NCBI RefSeq assembly: GCF_963576545.1
Contig: NC_083649.1
Span: 10,799,646 to 10,863,645 of the forward strand
DNA: 64,000 bases
DNA from: Limanda limanda
Lineage: Eukaryota; Chordata; Actinopteri; Pleuronectiformes; Pleuronectidae
Direction of reading: 5' to 3'
Shown here: piece by piece, positions 13,222-30,054 of the stretch
Layout: the number at the start of each line of letters is the position of its first letter
How positions within the stretch are numbered: the first letter of the stretch is position 1
The notes under the pieces: generated by a model
Seen by the model: only the letters and a program-made list of their open reading frames with translations
Told to the model about the DNA's origin: nothing
Database searches by the model: none
Translations under genes and position numbers: made by a program

Positions 13222-13273
13222 GGCAGAAAAGTTGTCCGTTGTCCGTTTTCGGACAACTTTTTTGCCGTTAAAA
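13215..13273. repeat. Short perfect-stem hairpin next to hAT insertion
   Basis: Arms of about 24 nt (13215-13238 and 13250-13273, TTTTAACGGCA to TTGTCCG) are inverted around an 11-nt loop with one mismatch. It lies in the centre of the piggyBac foldback, so the hAT element landed at the base of this hairpin. Confidence 0.8.
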
Positions 13274-13804
13274 AGCGGCATGAAAACGGACAACTTTCTT
13301 TTCTTTTATTCATTCATTTTATACATTGACCACAGTTCACTACAGTTCCATATCCGTTTTATCGGTTGTATGGTGTATGTTATGTGTAAGTTTGACAAAG
13401 TGACAAATAAACATTTCAAATATTAAATGTGTAATTCTTTGGTCCAAATCATTCCAAAAATAGTAATTTTATACAAAATCATTATTACAGTATGTCTTTT
13501 TTTTATCACACTTGTATACCTGGGTCATTTTTGACCCATGTGTGTAAACTTGATGTAAAAATACAAAAAATATTTTAGTTCATAAATTGAGAAAGTTAAA
13601 ATGAAAATAATGATTTGTGGTAATCAAAAACAAGATATTTAATGAATACTTTGAATATTAAATGATTAAATAAATTGATTTCCAAATATATAGCAAAGAA
13701 ACACTCAGCCGTGCATGAAATAACATTGTAGGTCAATACGGGTCATTTTTTACCCATGTTGTGCCTTAGAAGGGGTTTGCATAGCTTGTGTATCAAAGGG
13801 TTAA

Positions 13805-17540
<3,736 letters not shown>

Positions 17541-19506
17541 TGTGCGCGCCATTTTCCCTCTTCTCGCTAATGATTTTTTATGCATAACAAAAAGCAGCTT
17601 ACCATCTCTTGGTTGGCGGTTGTTCCGTTGTCTGTCTGCACACTCCGTCTACTTAGCCTGTCCATCCATCTCCTCCTGAATCCTGCTCGATAAGCCCAAA
17701 ACAAGAGATATCACAGGCGCACAAAAAGAAGATTTGAATAAATCAACTCAGACGGACCCACAACAATGCGACCGTTGCTAAAGCAAAGCAAATTGGAGAG
17801 TACCAAAGGGAAATTGGGGCAAGAGCAATTAAAAAGCTACCACTTGCCAAACTGCCAATAATAAAACAATAATCCGCCATGTCTCCAAAAATAAAACCTG
17901 ACTACAGTGTAGTTGCAGGGTGGACGACAGCATTTACTATCATATTACAGTTCTCAACAGACAAATGCACCAGAGGGAAAACCATAAAGCATTAAAACAT
18001 GGAGGGAATGCATCATAAATCCGAATATACCAAAACTAATGTGATAGCAAAGTAAAATACGTTTCAAATGAAAAATAAACAGAAACTTCAGCTGCAAGCA
18101 TCAGTGGAGTGGAGCGGTGCTGGACCTGTTTTGTATTAGCAGAGCAAAGAAGTTCAAGCTTTGCACTGATTGCTCATGCATCAGGTATCACAATGCAATT
18201 TTGGCCCAAGTAATTACATTCGGGTTCATCGATTAAAACTGCACCTTCAAATATAGATGAAAGAAGATTTTTGAACAAAAACGGTGAAGGATGCAGATTT
18301 CAACTCAACCAACTGTGAAAAAACAACTTATTTTTGTAGTCTTGGTTTAACACAACAAACACTGGCTTTTCCCCTCAGGAAATGGGAACCTTATAGAAAT
18401 AAGTAAACATCTGCCATCTGTGTATTTTTAAACTAAATATGAATTTACACAACTATAAACTCACTTGTATTTGGAGCTTGTGCTGCTTCCCAGGATGTAA
18501 GTTCACACATCACCTGCTCCTTGACATATTCATACTTTCATCTTTCCTGTCCATTGATAAATTTCGGCTGCACTGAGCTGCACACAATAATGTAATGATG
18601 TTGGGCCTCAACTCTTTCCCATTCCTCACGTCCTCCCCCCACTCCGACCTCCATTTCTGCTCTGCTCCTCCCTCCATCCCTGGATCTTTCTCCCTTCTCC
18701 TCCCTCTAAACCCAATTTGTCTGCCAAACTGTCAAATCTGCAGCTCTCCTCTTTCTGCAGCCCTCCTTACACCCTGATCTGTCTCTTCCTCATTCCCAGT
18801 ACCGTACAGCTGAGAGTCTTCATGTGCAAAGCTTCAGGTGCATGTGGTTCTCTGCAACACAGAATGAGTATTACACAGAGACATGCTGTCAGAACACTTG
18901 TTAAGGGAAATGAAGGGATAGATATAGCGGACGGACTCAGAGAGAAATATTCTGTATCATAGGGTCTTTAAAATGAAAATCAGCTCGGTTTTCATGAAAC
19001 AAATGATCTCAACCCACAGGTTCGACAGTTAGAAGTGGATATTTATGCCTCTTTCATTTGCATCTCATCAATCAGACTTAGGTTATCAGACCAGATTGTT
19101 TCTGTCAATTACAGATCATTGTTTTCTTGCACAACAGAAGTCTGGTAGCAACATGTAACGGTGAACGAAATACAAAGAAGTCACATTTTATTATTTCCGG
19201 TGGTTTCTTGGTTCACTTGACCTATTTATCAAATAAATCTCCCGTTGTACAGAAGTTTCATGGCCACTGACAAGGGTGAACGTCACCTAATACTAAAGGC
19301 CTATAATTAAAAGAAATTTGAAGTAAATTGGACAAAGTGTCAAGTATGTGCCAGTATAGTTCAGGAGAATGTTGTATCCGAGCAACTTTTGCTCCTGGTA
19401 GAGATGGATTGTGTTTCTTTATGACGTGTTCTGTAAGAACGTGATCTTTGCAGTATTTGCTGAGAAAATCTGTGCACTATTTGTTTTTAGTATCACAAGA
19501 CATTAT

Positions 19507-19531
19507 CACACACACACACACACACACACAC
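19507..19531. repeat. (CA)n microsatellite
   Basis: Short CA run of about 25 bp in noncoding DNA. Confidence 0.95.
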
Positions 19532-19820
19532 CATGAATTATCTTTCCCATTATTGCTTTGGGAAACCCGAAAAAGGCACGTATCTGTTAATCAGGACAGA
19601 TTTGTGTGAACCCAGGTGAAAGAACAGTATAGCCGCGGGTTAAGGCTCGCTCAGGAGAGAGCTGGGCAGAGTTGAGTCTTTTTATCCAGAGATGAATTTA
19701 GGTGAGCAGGAGTAGAGCAGAGGCAGAGAGGTCAGGCAGGAACGATGGTAGAAAGAGAAAAAACTCCAAAAGAAAATGCTTTTAAAGAGCGAAACAAGTA
19801 AAAGCTGGTATGAGACAAAC

Positions 19821-19949
19821 CGCTGTGCCTCCGATCGCCCAGCGTGGTGGAGTTGGAGTCCAGTGTTTGAAGGTGAGTGTGAACCGATCTGAGTAGATTG
19901 CAGATGATCACCGGCTTGCTGCCCGACACCTTCACTCCCGATCCCACTC
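19821..19949 (-). other. Candidate unassigned coding exon
   Basis: On the minus strand a long pyrimidine-rich tract ending TTATTTCAG precedes an open frame that reads GVGSGVKVSGSKPVIICNLL and continues RSVHTHLQTLDS. The frame has strongly GC-biased third positions, unlike the surrounding DNA. I do not recognise the protein. The 3' boundary is uncertain; the proposed donor at 19820 is weak, and no partner exon was found. It may be a real exon of an unplaced gene or a GC-rich accident. Confidence 0.25.
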
Positions 19950-20239
19950 CTGAAATAAGCACACAGAGAAGAACGAGAGAGCGAAGTAAGAGAAAGAAAC
20001 CAATTACTGTATAGTGAGTTCACTTTTTTACTGAAATTTCTTAATTTACATTTCAAGATGATCTTAGTGAAAAAAATTAACCATTATCCTGCGACTATGA
20101 GGTCATTACTGTGGACTACAGTGGATCCCATCTTGATGCTGGATCGTGATCTTGCTGGCTGCTGACCAGAGACTATGATTGCAGCAGGACAACTTGACAT
20201 ATAGTATTGAAGTTATCCTTCAAAAATGTTTACCCTCAT

Positions 20240-20518
20240 CGATGCTGCTAAAAAACTTTAATCCCGATGATGTTTTCCTACACTTGACATCTATTGCACT
20301 TCTGTCCGTCCTGGGAGAGGGATCCCTCACATGTGGCTCTCTCTGAGGTTTCTACATATTTTTACCTGTTAAAAGGGTTTTTAGTAGTTTTTCCTTACTC
20401 TTGTTGAGGGTTTAGGACAGAGGATGTCACACCATGTTAAAGCTCTATGAGACGAATTGTTATTTGTGAATGTGGGTTATACAAATAAAATTTGATTGAT
20501 TGATTGATTGATTGATTA
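20240..20518 (+). mobile_element. Teleost LINE/SINE 3' end with (TGAT)n tail
   Basis: The stretch 'gtcctgggagagggatccct', then 'aaagggtttttagtag', 'ggacagaggatgtca' and 'gggttatacaaataaaattt', ending in tandem GATT units (20495-20518), is the common 3' end of a fish retroposon that I recognise from many genomes. Only the 3' end is present. Confidence 0.65.
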
Positions 20519-21455
20519 CTGGAACAGAGAAAATACCCTGAGCACTGTCCAAAAGCGTTTTTCTCTGATGAGCTCATTATAAGGTGCTCTATACAGAAGA
20601 GCCTGTAAAGTCGTAGTTAGTGAATGAGTGGGTGATTATGGACACAGAGAGAGACAGAGGGTGTGACAGTCGTCCTTTATACTGATCTCCACATGTGCAT
20701 GTCCAACACCCAGACCTCTGATTCATTCACAAAGCATCCACAGAATGGGCTTTGGCTTCTCTGGCTTCATCTCTTCCCTTTGGTGCAGCTCTCCATTAGC
20801 CAGACTGGGAAAGAAGTGGTCATATTTAGGAAATGATAAGATAAGGCTTCTAATTCGGCCTTGTCTTTTTCTTCTCTGCATTTCTCTCAGACATGAGTGA
20901 TCGCTGCCAAAAAATGAGATTAGCAGCCATCCCTAAACATGATATTACATAAACAGTCTGTTTTCCACCCCGGACCTTTTGGACCTTTTACAGCTTTTCA
21001 ATTTTCCGCAGCATCATGTTGCCGCAAATTACACAGTATTATTTCATCAAACAAGCCCTTTAAAGACTGCTACCAACTGTTGTTTTCATTATCAATATGT
21101 CTCACAATTACTTTCTTTAACAGCAGACGTGTTGCCAATTATATTTCTGTCAATCAACATGAAGCCCAGTCAGATAAAGATAATTAGAGAAAACTGATGT
21201 TCGGGAAAATCCTTTTTTCACACGTTTACTTCATGTTTTAAATACAAATGCTCCGATTTACACCTGGAATGAAATGTGTTTTTGGTAATTGGATTGCAAA
21301 CGGACAGAGCTTGACCACATGAAAGTACAGGTGTGAACGGATCAGATCCACCAGACCACCTCTGGATGGTCAGGGAGGCATTGTGGCATCACACAACACA
21401 AATCTAAAATCGTGTTGTCGATCCATATACAACAACTACATGGACGCCAGTCAAC

Positions 21456-21507
<52 letters not shown>

Positions 21508-23194
21508 GTATTTTTCTTGACCTGTGCAACTGACAGGAGAAGGTGGCCTGAGCTGCACAGAGCAAAGAGATAACTATCAGATCAAAATGTGGACGCATAT
21601 CAATACCAAGTGTATATGTAATCAGATTACAATCATAATTGCATTCAATCTGGATACAAGATGACAACCTCTGTTTATTCTTATATCCTATTATATCGTG
21701 TTTTTGGAAAAGGCTTTTGAAAATATAACTGAAAAAAGAAAACAAGCAGCTGTAACTGCAAGAGAAATTCATCAAACTGATGATGATAATGCTTCAGAGT
21801 TATCACATACCAGAGAAAACATGAAACTAAGATAATTGGCTATTTTTAAAAAGGACAGCTATAACCACTTCGTTTTCTTGTCGCAGGGCTAATCGGGGTT
21901 AAACTGCTGCAGGGATGTGACCATGTTCACAGAGGAAGAGAACTGATGAGGAAACTCAAGGACACTTGTTTTTGAAAGGCACCATTTGAAGGTATTGATT
22001 TCCTCATTCACAGGTGTTTGTGGTTGATTTGAATCACGCAGCTTCGAGCAGGGTCGACCACCACGTGTATTTTATACAGCTAACACGACTAAAGCATTTT
22101 ATTTTTGTATTATTTTACTTCTTTAACTTATTTGTGAAGATGTCTCCTTTATATTTCTTTTACCTATTTTAATCCCTTCGCCTATTTTACTCTGCTCTTT
22201 TAAATATCTTTTAAATTGCTGCTTTGATCTAATTGTTTTGATCGTTATGATGCTTTTTGACTTTGAACCGATTTCTCATGTTTAATGCAGCACCTTGAAT
22301 CTGCCCTGACCTTACCTGTACAGTAACGGTAAATATCATCCATTATAGTGGCAAGAAAAGGTTTCCTTCTACCCTTCCTTTAATCATCCCTCGCTTTCTT
22401 CTTTAATTCCTTGACCTTTGCCTTCATTTCTCATTCTACACCCACCGTTTGTGAATAGCTCTCTTAGCTCGATATTAGTATGGCACAGTGAGGGGGGGGG
22501 AAAGGTCTTTTCAATATGGAACAGCACGGAACATTTCATGGAAGAATTAATCTGAAATGCCTCGTAGTAAGAAGGCAAAATTCATATTTCTGGCACGGTC
22601 GTCTCCAGAATAGAAACCCTTTGGTGCCACATTCTGTCCGTTCAGCTCCATTTGTCATGGGCAGTGCAGGGGGCAGCTCAGTGTAGCGTGGGCAAACATA
22701 TCAAGATGTGTGTTTATAATCATCTAGAGTCGAGTTTGGATGTTTTTTTTATTTCAATAATGGAGCAACTTTATCTACAACCACAGACTCAGCTCTCCAA
22801 ATGCCTTCTTGTCACCAGGGGCTTTTTTGAGGAACTTTGGGGGCCCGAGGAAAAAGAGACCTACACAGACCCAACTCTTCAATCAGCCTTCTAAAATTAC
22901 AAAGCTTTTATTATCAGAGAGCTGGTGGTTTGGGGCTGTGTATAGCGGGTTTGTTCATTTAAGGGGGTTCTCACAAATGTGTCGCTGCTGTGGACAAATG
23001 CAATATCAGCGTCTTTCAGGGGCCCCCTCCCAGCTCTGAGCCCACCCTGCTGCACGCCCCTGCTTAGCACAAAGCCACATTTCATGACACACTTTTTTTA
23101 TTAACACTGTGTGTTCTCAACATAGGGCAACAGTTGTTTGCACTGCCAGTTCACAGCAAGAGGATTTGTACCATCAGGGTATTTCTGGGTGGAG
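20519..23194. other. Intergenic, no gene seen
   Basis: Contains a (CA)n run at 21461-21505 and AT-rich sequence. The stretch 22150-22310 is T-rich like a LINE 3' UTR, but I cannot assign it. Confidence 0.55.
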
Positions 23195-23400
23195 TTTGCA
23201 TGTCGTTCCTGTGTCTGCATGGGTTTCCTCCGGGTTAACTTCACACACGCAGTTTAGTTGAATCTAAATAGGTGAGAATGAATGGACTTTTAATTGTCTC
23301 TGTGTGTGTTTGACCTCTCATTGACCGGCGACCTGTTCAGGCTGTAGCTGTAGCTGAGATTGGCTCTCGCCCCCTTGCAACCCTCAAAGGATAAGCGGTG
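23195..23400 (+). repeat. Dispersed teleost repeat ('gtttgcatg' family), degraded copy
   Basis: Contains 'ggagtttgcatgtcgttcct', 'gtctgcatgggtttcctccg', 'gaccggcgacctgttcaggc' and 'gattggctctcgccccct', in the order found in a very common fish interspersed repeat. A second copy is at 29225-29475. Confidence 0.6.
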
Positions 23401-24260
23401 TCAAAGAGCAGCCAAAAGTAGAGCAGTGCTGCACTTTGGGAGAAAATCTGAGCTCATTGTACTGCAGATGTTGTGGTTAATGTACAATTGAGTCTAATGA
23501 TCACTTTCGTTTGGATGTAAACCTCAGCTGTGGTGAGAAATAAGCCGTTAGTCAGAGGAAGCTTGTAAAAGACACCGCAGTAAACAGTTGAAAAACCACA
23601 AGTTCCAGTTAGGGGTGTTTTTTTTTATCACTTGTAGGAACTGAGCTCAACAACGTAAAGCTAGTGATGCTTTACATTCACCTAAATCCTTCTGTTCTCA
23701 CTTCCTGTCAGGTTTTATGATCCATGCTCCACACACACTCTGGCTGTCGTTGGTTTATCCTGCGTTTGATTTCACTCAGTGTTTTTCTACCCGTCTGTGC
23801 GAACCTCCTCTTCTGTCTTCTGTCCCTCTCATCCTCACCTTCTCTTTTCTTTTCTGCACATGTCATTTCTGCCCCCCTTCTCCGGATCGTCTCTGACACT
23901 CTCGGAGGAGGAGGATGTAGAGCACATTCATTCCTCATTCTCCTCTCATCTCCAGTTTTGCATAAATAAATTGTCTATCTTTGTCTCAATCTGCGTCTCT
24001 TGATATTTGTATGGCTGTCTCTCTTCCTGTCTCGTCTTCTGGTCTCCTCTGCTGCAGCTCCTCTCTGTGCTAATGAAGGGATGAGTGTTGCCTGGGGGGG
24101 AGGAGGGAGGGGGGGGGTGGAGCTTGTCATTGATTTCCTGGTTCTTGCTGGCGGGCTGGCCCGGGGGCTGGACTCGTCTCGACCACAGATGTCGTTACCC
24201 TGAGAGCTTTTAGAACACGCTGAGACGACACACATGTTTGGAAGATTGTACTGCAACCAT

Positions 24261-24715
24261 ACACACACACACAGACACACACACACACACACACACCATC
24301 CCCAGGCCTCCTAACAGACTGGTGTTTGCTGTTGTCCCTGGGAGTGGGAGTCACAACAGTCCTCTGTAATTGAATCCCTGTTGCCACGGTGCACCTCACT
24401 CCCTCTCTCTCTCTCTCTCTCTCTGATTGTGGCAACAATCTCTCGCAGCGTTTCGCACAGGCTGTGTCTTTTCTTGAAGTGTGTTTATTTTGTGTCATCA
24501 CTCGCCTGATGAAATGTTCTCTCTCTTTACCTGACCCCCCCCAGTCCCTTTTACCCACCCCATCCCTTCACGTTTTTCGTTTTTCCAACTTCGTGTCAGC
24601 ACCATTTCTCTCACAGTTGACCATGTGTAACTTTTGTGAGCATCCCTGGGCGTGTACACCCGAGTACAATTGCATGTGTAAGTACACACATTTCCACATG
24701 TGCATGTTTGTGTCT

Positions 24716-24806
<91 letters not shown>
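24261..24806. repeat. Microsatellite cluster: (CA)n, (CT)n, (TG)n
   Basis: CA run 24261-24296, CT run 24402-24424 and an 85-bp TG run 24722-24806. These explain all long open frames in this stretch; no gene is supported. Confidence 0.95.
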
Positions 24807-24808
<2 letters not shown>

Positions 24809-25204
24809 TCTGCGCGCTGAATGACACCTCTACCAGTCGCTCTCCTCCACGCCTCATCGCTCGCCATGCTTCCCCGTTCGTTTGACTGACATGTCATCCT
24901 CAAAAGATGTCGGCGTCGCCTAGACACCCTAGATTGGACACGCTTGTGCGATCCCAGCCTGGGCCGTGTTTGTCGACAGACAGGCCGTTTGGTTCTGGTT
25001 TATTTATAGTCTCTCGTACTTGTTCCCACTCTGAAGACCATGTTTTGATTAGACACCCTACACAGGGAGCTCGGGGTCTCAGACGTCTCACAGCTTCTTT
25101 GTTTTACTGCCCTCAGGTTGTGTTGAACCAAGACAATACAGACAATTGGTAAAAGTTTTCCTTTACAGAGGAGGAGTCTAAACTTGTTGGTTAATAAAGG
25201 TCTT

Positions 25205-25490
25205 AAACACAACCACAGCTCTGAATGGCAGTCAGCAGAGCAAAGACCTCCACCAGGGATCAACAGTTCAACATGAAACCACATTTAAATCCACGAGATC
25301 CAAATTTTAAGATTGGATCCGCATTAGTCCCCTAAATATGTCTACTTTGATATTGGTGAAAATAAATGAAAGATTCCTGGATTAACTACAACATCCAAAT
25401 TCAGTGGAAATCCATTCAGTAGATTTTGTCTAATCACTGACAAACGAACCAAGTGATGGGGGTGAAAACAGAACCTCGTAGGCAAAGACA
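25205..25490 (-). repeat. Dispersed repeat family A, reverse-orientation copy
   Basis: Read on the minus strand it matches, in order, the blocks of the copy at 33133-33480: 'cagtgattagacaaaatcta', 'actgaatggatttcc', 'aggggactaatgcggatcca' and 'ccctggtggaggtctttgct'. Confidence 0.55.
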
Positions 25491-25596
25491 GGCCATGAAT
25501 TCAAGTCACGTCAGAGATTGAACAGTCCAGAATGTTATATTTTCAGGGAATGAAAAGCATGTTCATATTTCAGAAAGGTTTTTCTTTCCTTAAGAC

Positions 25597-25750
25597 TATT
25601 TTTGGTTTTATTTGACAGTCAGTATATATAGAGAGAGAGAGACGGGAACACAGGGCGAGGGGCAGCACACGGCACAAAGGTCCCCCGCCATGGAGTCAAA
25701 CTGTGGGTGTTGCATTTGCACCTTAACCATTAGGTTACTCGCATCTCTTT
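25597..25750 (-). mobile_element. tRNA-derived SINE, degraded copy
   Basis: Minus-strand 'gcgagtaacctaatggttaa' resembles a pol III A box, and 'cagtttgactccatggcg' an eroded B box. They are followed by a pyrimidine-rich body and the tail 'ctgactgtcaaataaaacca'. This order is typical of a fish tRNA-SINE. It is not a functional tRNA. Confidence 0.5.
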
Positions 25751-27660
25751 CCATTAGGGTTTTTTTTTAGCACCAGCAGCCGCAGGAGAGTAACATCGAA
25801 GTAGCAATTTTGAACATTTCCTGCAGAAGCTGCAAAGGAAAATTATACATGTTTCCATTCACTACTGTTGAATTCTAAGAGTTTGTTCACTGGGATAAAT
25901 CACTGGTGTTGCTTATTTTCCATTTCCACCTCTTTGCACAAGAACAGCTTGCAAAGAGATGATGTAATTAAAATAACACCTGTCAAACCTCACGTGTTGA
26001 AGACGATATAGAAATCAGGATTGGAAATATGTCTTTAATAGCTTGTTTTTTCATATATTAACTTAAATTAAATCATGTTTTGGTCCTGTTGTCATCTGCC
26101 GCAATTGTTTGTGTCTTTGCTGGACGTTGAGGTGACTTCATGAATTATCTCACCATGTTTCCACTTTGTTGCGTCTTTCATGTCTAACAAGTGTCAAAAC
26201 CCTTTTTCTGAGGTATCGAATTTTTTCCTAACTTTCCACTTTTCGTTTATGTATATTACAAATGCGAATAAGAAAATAGAGGATGAAAACATATTGGTTT
26301 CCTCTAGCACCATCATTGCATCTTTTGTTTTGTATAAAATGGTCTACTATATGTCGTCTACAACTATATCCAAAAGCGTTTGCATCACCCTCAGTTGAAC
26401 TTGATGTGTGGTTGTCATTAACAAATCAACTAAGATGTTGAAAATTGGGAACATTATATCTGCTGACATTGTCCTTGAGAGCATGATAGAGTCTGTTCTC
26501 TCTCCAAATTTCACATCAACTATTCTATCAATAAAGGGAACATTGAAAAGTGCCATCTAAGCTGCTAGCATACTCAAAAAGATAATATAAGATATACTTT
26601 ATTGTCCCCATGGGGAAATTTGCTTTGGGCACTGTCCAGTTTACAGTTTCACATAAAAACAGAAGAAGAACTGGATTGTAAATGTCGTGATTGCAAAAGG
26701 GCTGCGAGACACATCATTGTTTTAAAAAGCCACTTTGATTGGTTCTTGAATAATTAAACGAAATGCACATTTAAAGAGACGTAGACACATTGATTGAGGG
26801 ACAGAAGAGAGTGAGATGTATAGAAGGGTGAACAAGAGTAACCCACCGACCTGTGAGGAAAAAGCTCTGGTCATATCTTTAAGTGACAAATGTGATGATC
26901 ACATAGGGGTCTGTGATGGTGTAATCCATTTAATGGTGGAGGCTGCTGTCCTGCTATCATGCTGAACGATGGAAAGCAGCTTTCATCTTTCATCTCTCCC
27001 TGTGACTCTCTCACGAACACACCTACAGTTTTAGCATTTCCAGCGATTAATCGGCTTGTGAGCACATGTAGGTGGCGAGAAGAAAACTCAACCCCGTCAC
27101 AGATTAGAAGCAGAATGTTTCCACTCCATCCAGGAGGCGGGTATGATTGTTCTTCATTCACATGCTCTCAAACAGCTCAGGATTGAGAGGTCTACTAGTT
27201 TGACTGTGAACGAGTCAGTAGAAATATCAGACTTTTATAGATTATATAGATGTTTACAGTTAGTCCTACCACTACGTTTTGAAGGGGTGTTGTCCCATTT
27301 CTCTATGTGATGTAAGGGAAATGGAAACTCCAGAATGTTTCACGAATCGACAAAGTGAAACAAGATGGCGACCACCGCCGGTAAAATGCTCATAAATCTA
27401 AATCTTGCAAAATAACTATGACATTTTTTAAAAACTTAGTAGAATATCTGTGACAAGCGTTAAAGGTAATTCGCCATTCACACCATCAAAACAAACTCAC
27501 TCAGAATCTGTCTGAGTGAGAGTAATGTTAGTTTGAAAAATAAATGTCATGTACAGCATTAAACTAAATGAATGCAGACAGAAGGACAATAATTCAGGTG
27601 GTTACGTAAACAACAGCACAAAAAGAAAAAGGATTGAGGTTTGGGCAGGAGAAGAGTCTC

Positions 27661-27789
27661 TCACACACACACACACACACATGCACATGCACACCCACAC
27701 AATGACAGATGGACCAGAACACAATTCAAAGTTAAGTTCAAAGTAAACTAGAACCCCCTTCTGTGACAGGTGTGTGTGTGTGCATGTGG

Positions 27790-27850
<61 letters not shown>

Positions 27851-28153
27851 CCTTAATGAGGCCCACAGAGCTACTTGATGTTTTATTCTATTGTTCATGC
27901 TGGTACATTTGGAACCATGCACATTTCATCTGTTCTTGTGCTTTGTGTGTGTGTTTGCCAGTGTGTGTGTGTGTGTGTGGGTGTGTGTGTCAGTGTGTGT
28001 CTGTTTTTGTGTGTTTGCTTCTCAGGTATAACTTGTGTTGTGGGGGACATAAATTTGTTTCCTCAGTTACATTATGGGGACTTGTTTTTCTTATCGGGAA
28101 AAAAAGTCTTACGTTTATATTTTCAGGTGAGGACACGTAAGGTTAGGTTTAGG

Positions 28154-28230
<77 letters not shown>
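27661..28230. repeat. Microsatellite cluster: (CA)n and three (GT)n tracts
   Basis: CA run 27661-27680; GT runs 27791-27849, 27961-28010 (imperfect) and 28159-28230. The intervening 28030-28140 ('gtgttgtgggggacataaat', 'aggtgaggacacgtaaggtt') resembles a fish repeat that often sits beside GT tracts. Confidence 0.9.
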
Positions 28231-28233
<3 letters not shown>

Positions 28234-29224
28234 TGTGTATAGGCATTTTATTTGTTGCTTATTAATTAATTTGATGTGGCTCCTTATAACAAGAACCTTA
28301 CTCTGAAAAACACAGCGCAGGCGGCCTGCAGCTCGATGTCTCGATGAATAAAGAAGTAACTCTTGAAAAATCCTGAAAGAAACGATAAATCACTCAATGA
28401 ATATTTGAACGGAAAATCCAACATCAGGAAACACAAAATACATCAAGGATTGAACACTGACCGAGAGTAAAGTTAAACAAAGCAGAGGAAAACATTCAGA
28501 ATGTAAAAACTAGTATTACATCAAAAGGAAATGTTACTTTTTGCTTTAATCTAATGTGAATTTTCACCACATTTTGTGAAAATGAACAAGCAGGTTTTTG
28601 TAAGAACACTCTCTCCCTTGAATTATTTAAAATTGTGCATTTTTCATTATTTATCATCATCTCTATGCAAAAAACTAACATCCTGAGCTTCCAGTGGGGC
28701 TTTGTGCCCTTTAACAAACGCAGGTCTTGCTCTGAAAGGACATCTTTGTTCACGTGCCACTGTGCTGGATCTGCTGTTAAAAACAACAGCTCAGTACTGG
28801 AATATTCATAAAGGTAAAACCACAGTGGTGTTGTGAGGGAAATTTTAGGTTTGGACTTGAATGTTACAGAGATTTTGACCTTTAAGTCAAACTGAGGACG
28901 TGTTTCAGCCATTAATCACAGGCTGGAGTACCAGAAACAAATGACAGGACAGCAAATCCATGTAAACAACCTCAATAGTGTGATACAGGTCGGATTATTG
29001 ACATTGTTCTGATTATTATGTGCATGTAAACAAATCCTTTGTCTAGTGTCTTCATTTTCATTCTGCAATGCGTAAGTAATCAGTTCTTTACAATAAGCTT
29101 TTATTCAGTATTACAAATTACATTTATTGGAAAAAGGCTCAGTATTACACAGGATGATTTTGGGTGCACAGCAAATACTTTATACTACTAACAAGCTTCA
29201 ACAAGATGTGAGGTTTAAATATAA

Positions 29225-29475
29225 ATAGGCTCCGTGGTGCCTCACAGCAAGAAGGTTCCCAGTTCGATATGCAGCTTGTGCAGAGTTTGCATGTTCTGCC
29301 CTTGTCTGTGTGGGTTGTCTCCAGGTAGTCCGGCTTCCTCACACAATCCAAAAACATGCAGTGTGAGGTTAAGTTGATTCAGTTGGTGTGGAAGTGAGAG
29401 TCAAGGATTGTTTGTCTTTGTGTGTCTGCGCCCACGATACAGTGGCGACCTGTCCAGATTTGAAATGACTGCGAA
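29225..29475 (+). repeat. Dispersed teleost repeat ('gtttgcatg' family)
   Basis: Contains 'gtggtgcctcacagcaagaa', 'ggttcccagttcgat', 'agagtttgcatgttctgccc', 'cggcttcctcacacaatcca' and 'cagtggcgacctgtcc', the standard order of this very abundant fish repeat. It is better preserved than the copy at 23195-23400. Confidence 0.7.
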
Positions 29476-30006
29476 GGCCTGATAATAATGTGACCAATGA
29501 AGAAGCTCAATATCAGATTATATAAAAAAAGATATTCCTACATATTTTAGGTCTACTTTGATAGATTGATTAACTCACATACATTTGTCATTTTGCTGAT
29601 GTGTTCATAAGCCGAGTGATAAATAGTTTGAGTCACATGGGACAATTGCAGAAGGAACACTACTAATCAACATATCTCTCTAATAATGTGTGTTTTATGT
29701 GTGTTGCAGGTTGTGTCAGTGTATATATTGTATTGCTCAGTGTTCTGCAGCGGATTTGTTTGTAGTTGCGATGTAGAAAAAAATCCCATCTGAAGCTGCT
29801 ACACGAGTCTAGTGAGGGATGGAGGAGAGAGGGAGAGAGGGAGCGAGGAGAGGAGTGGAGGACGGAGGTGAAGAATCCCAAAGACTGAGCATCATTCGCT
29901 CTCGCACTCTCTTTTCCTCCGTGCACCGTTGCAACTGCCTTCGATGCGCACGCCCACACATTTTTCCACACTTACACAGGAATTGCAGCCTTTTGACATG
30001 TAGTAA

Positions 30007-30009
<3 letters not shown>

Positions 30010-30054
<45 letters not shown>

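Larger units (their letters stand above)
11698..13804. mobile_element. piggyBac-type foldback (MITE-like) element with TTAA target sites
   Basis: TTAA is present at both ends (11698-11701 and 13801-13804). Just inside are inverted termini CCCTTTGATACACAA, reading inward from 11702 and from 13800. Long imperfect inverted arms follow: left about 11883-12115, right about 13530-13785, each with the motif GGGTCAAAAATGACC and 'ccttctaaggcacaacatg'. TTAA duplication plus CCCTTT ends is the piggyBac signature; no transposase is present, so it is nonautonomous. A complete hAT element sits in the middle. Confidence 0.75.

Noticed and set aside
24389..24927. Several 119-143 codon open frames on both strands
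   Set aside because: They run through (CT)n and (TG)n microsatellites, which stay open in several frames and encode Cys-Val, Thr-His or Ser-Leu repeats.
25690..25750. Possible tRNA gene
   Set aside because: A-box and B-box-like pieces are eroded, and a SINE body and tail follow, so it is a SINE head.
26575..26660. Segment 'actttattgtccccatgggg' as a named transposon
   Set aside because: It resembles a common fish repeat end, but no boundaries or target duplication could be set, so it is not listed as an element.
28496..28912. 138-codon open frame on the minus strand, longest outside simple repeats
   Set aside because: No recognisable domain, AT-rich codons typical of noncoding DNA, no splice or promoter support. 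Length is possible by chance in 64 kb.
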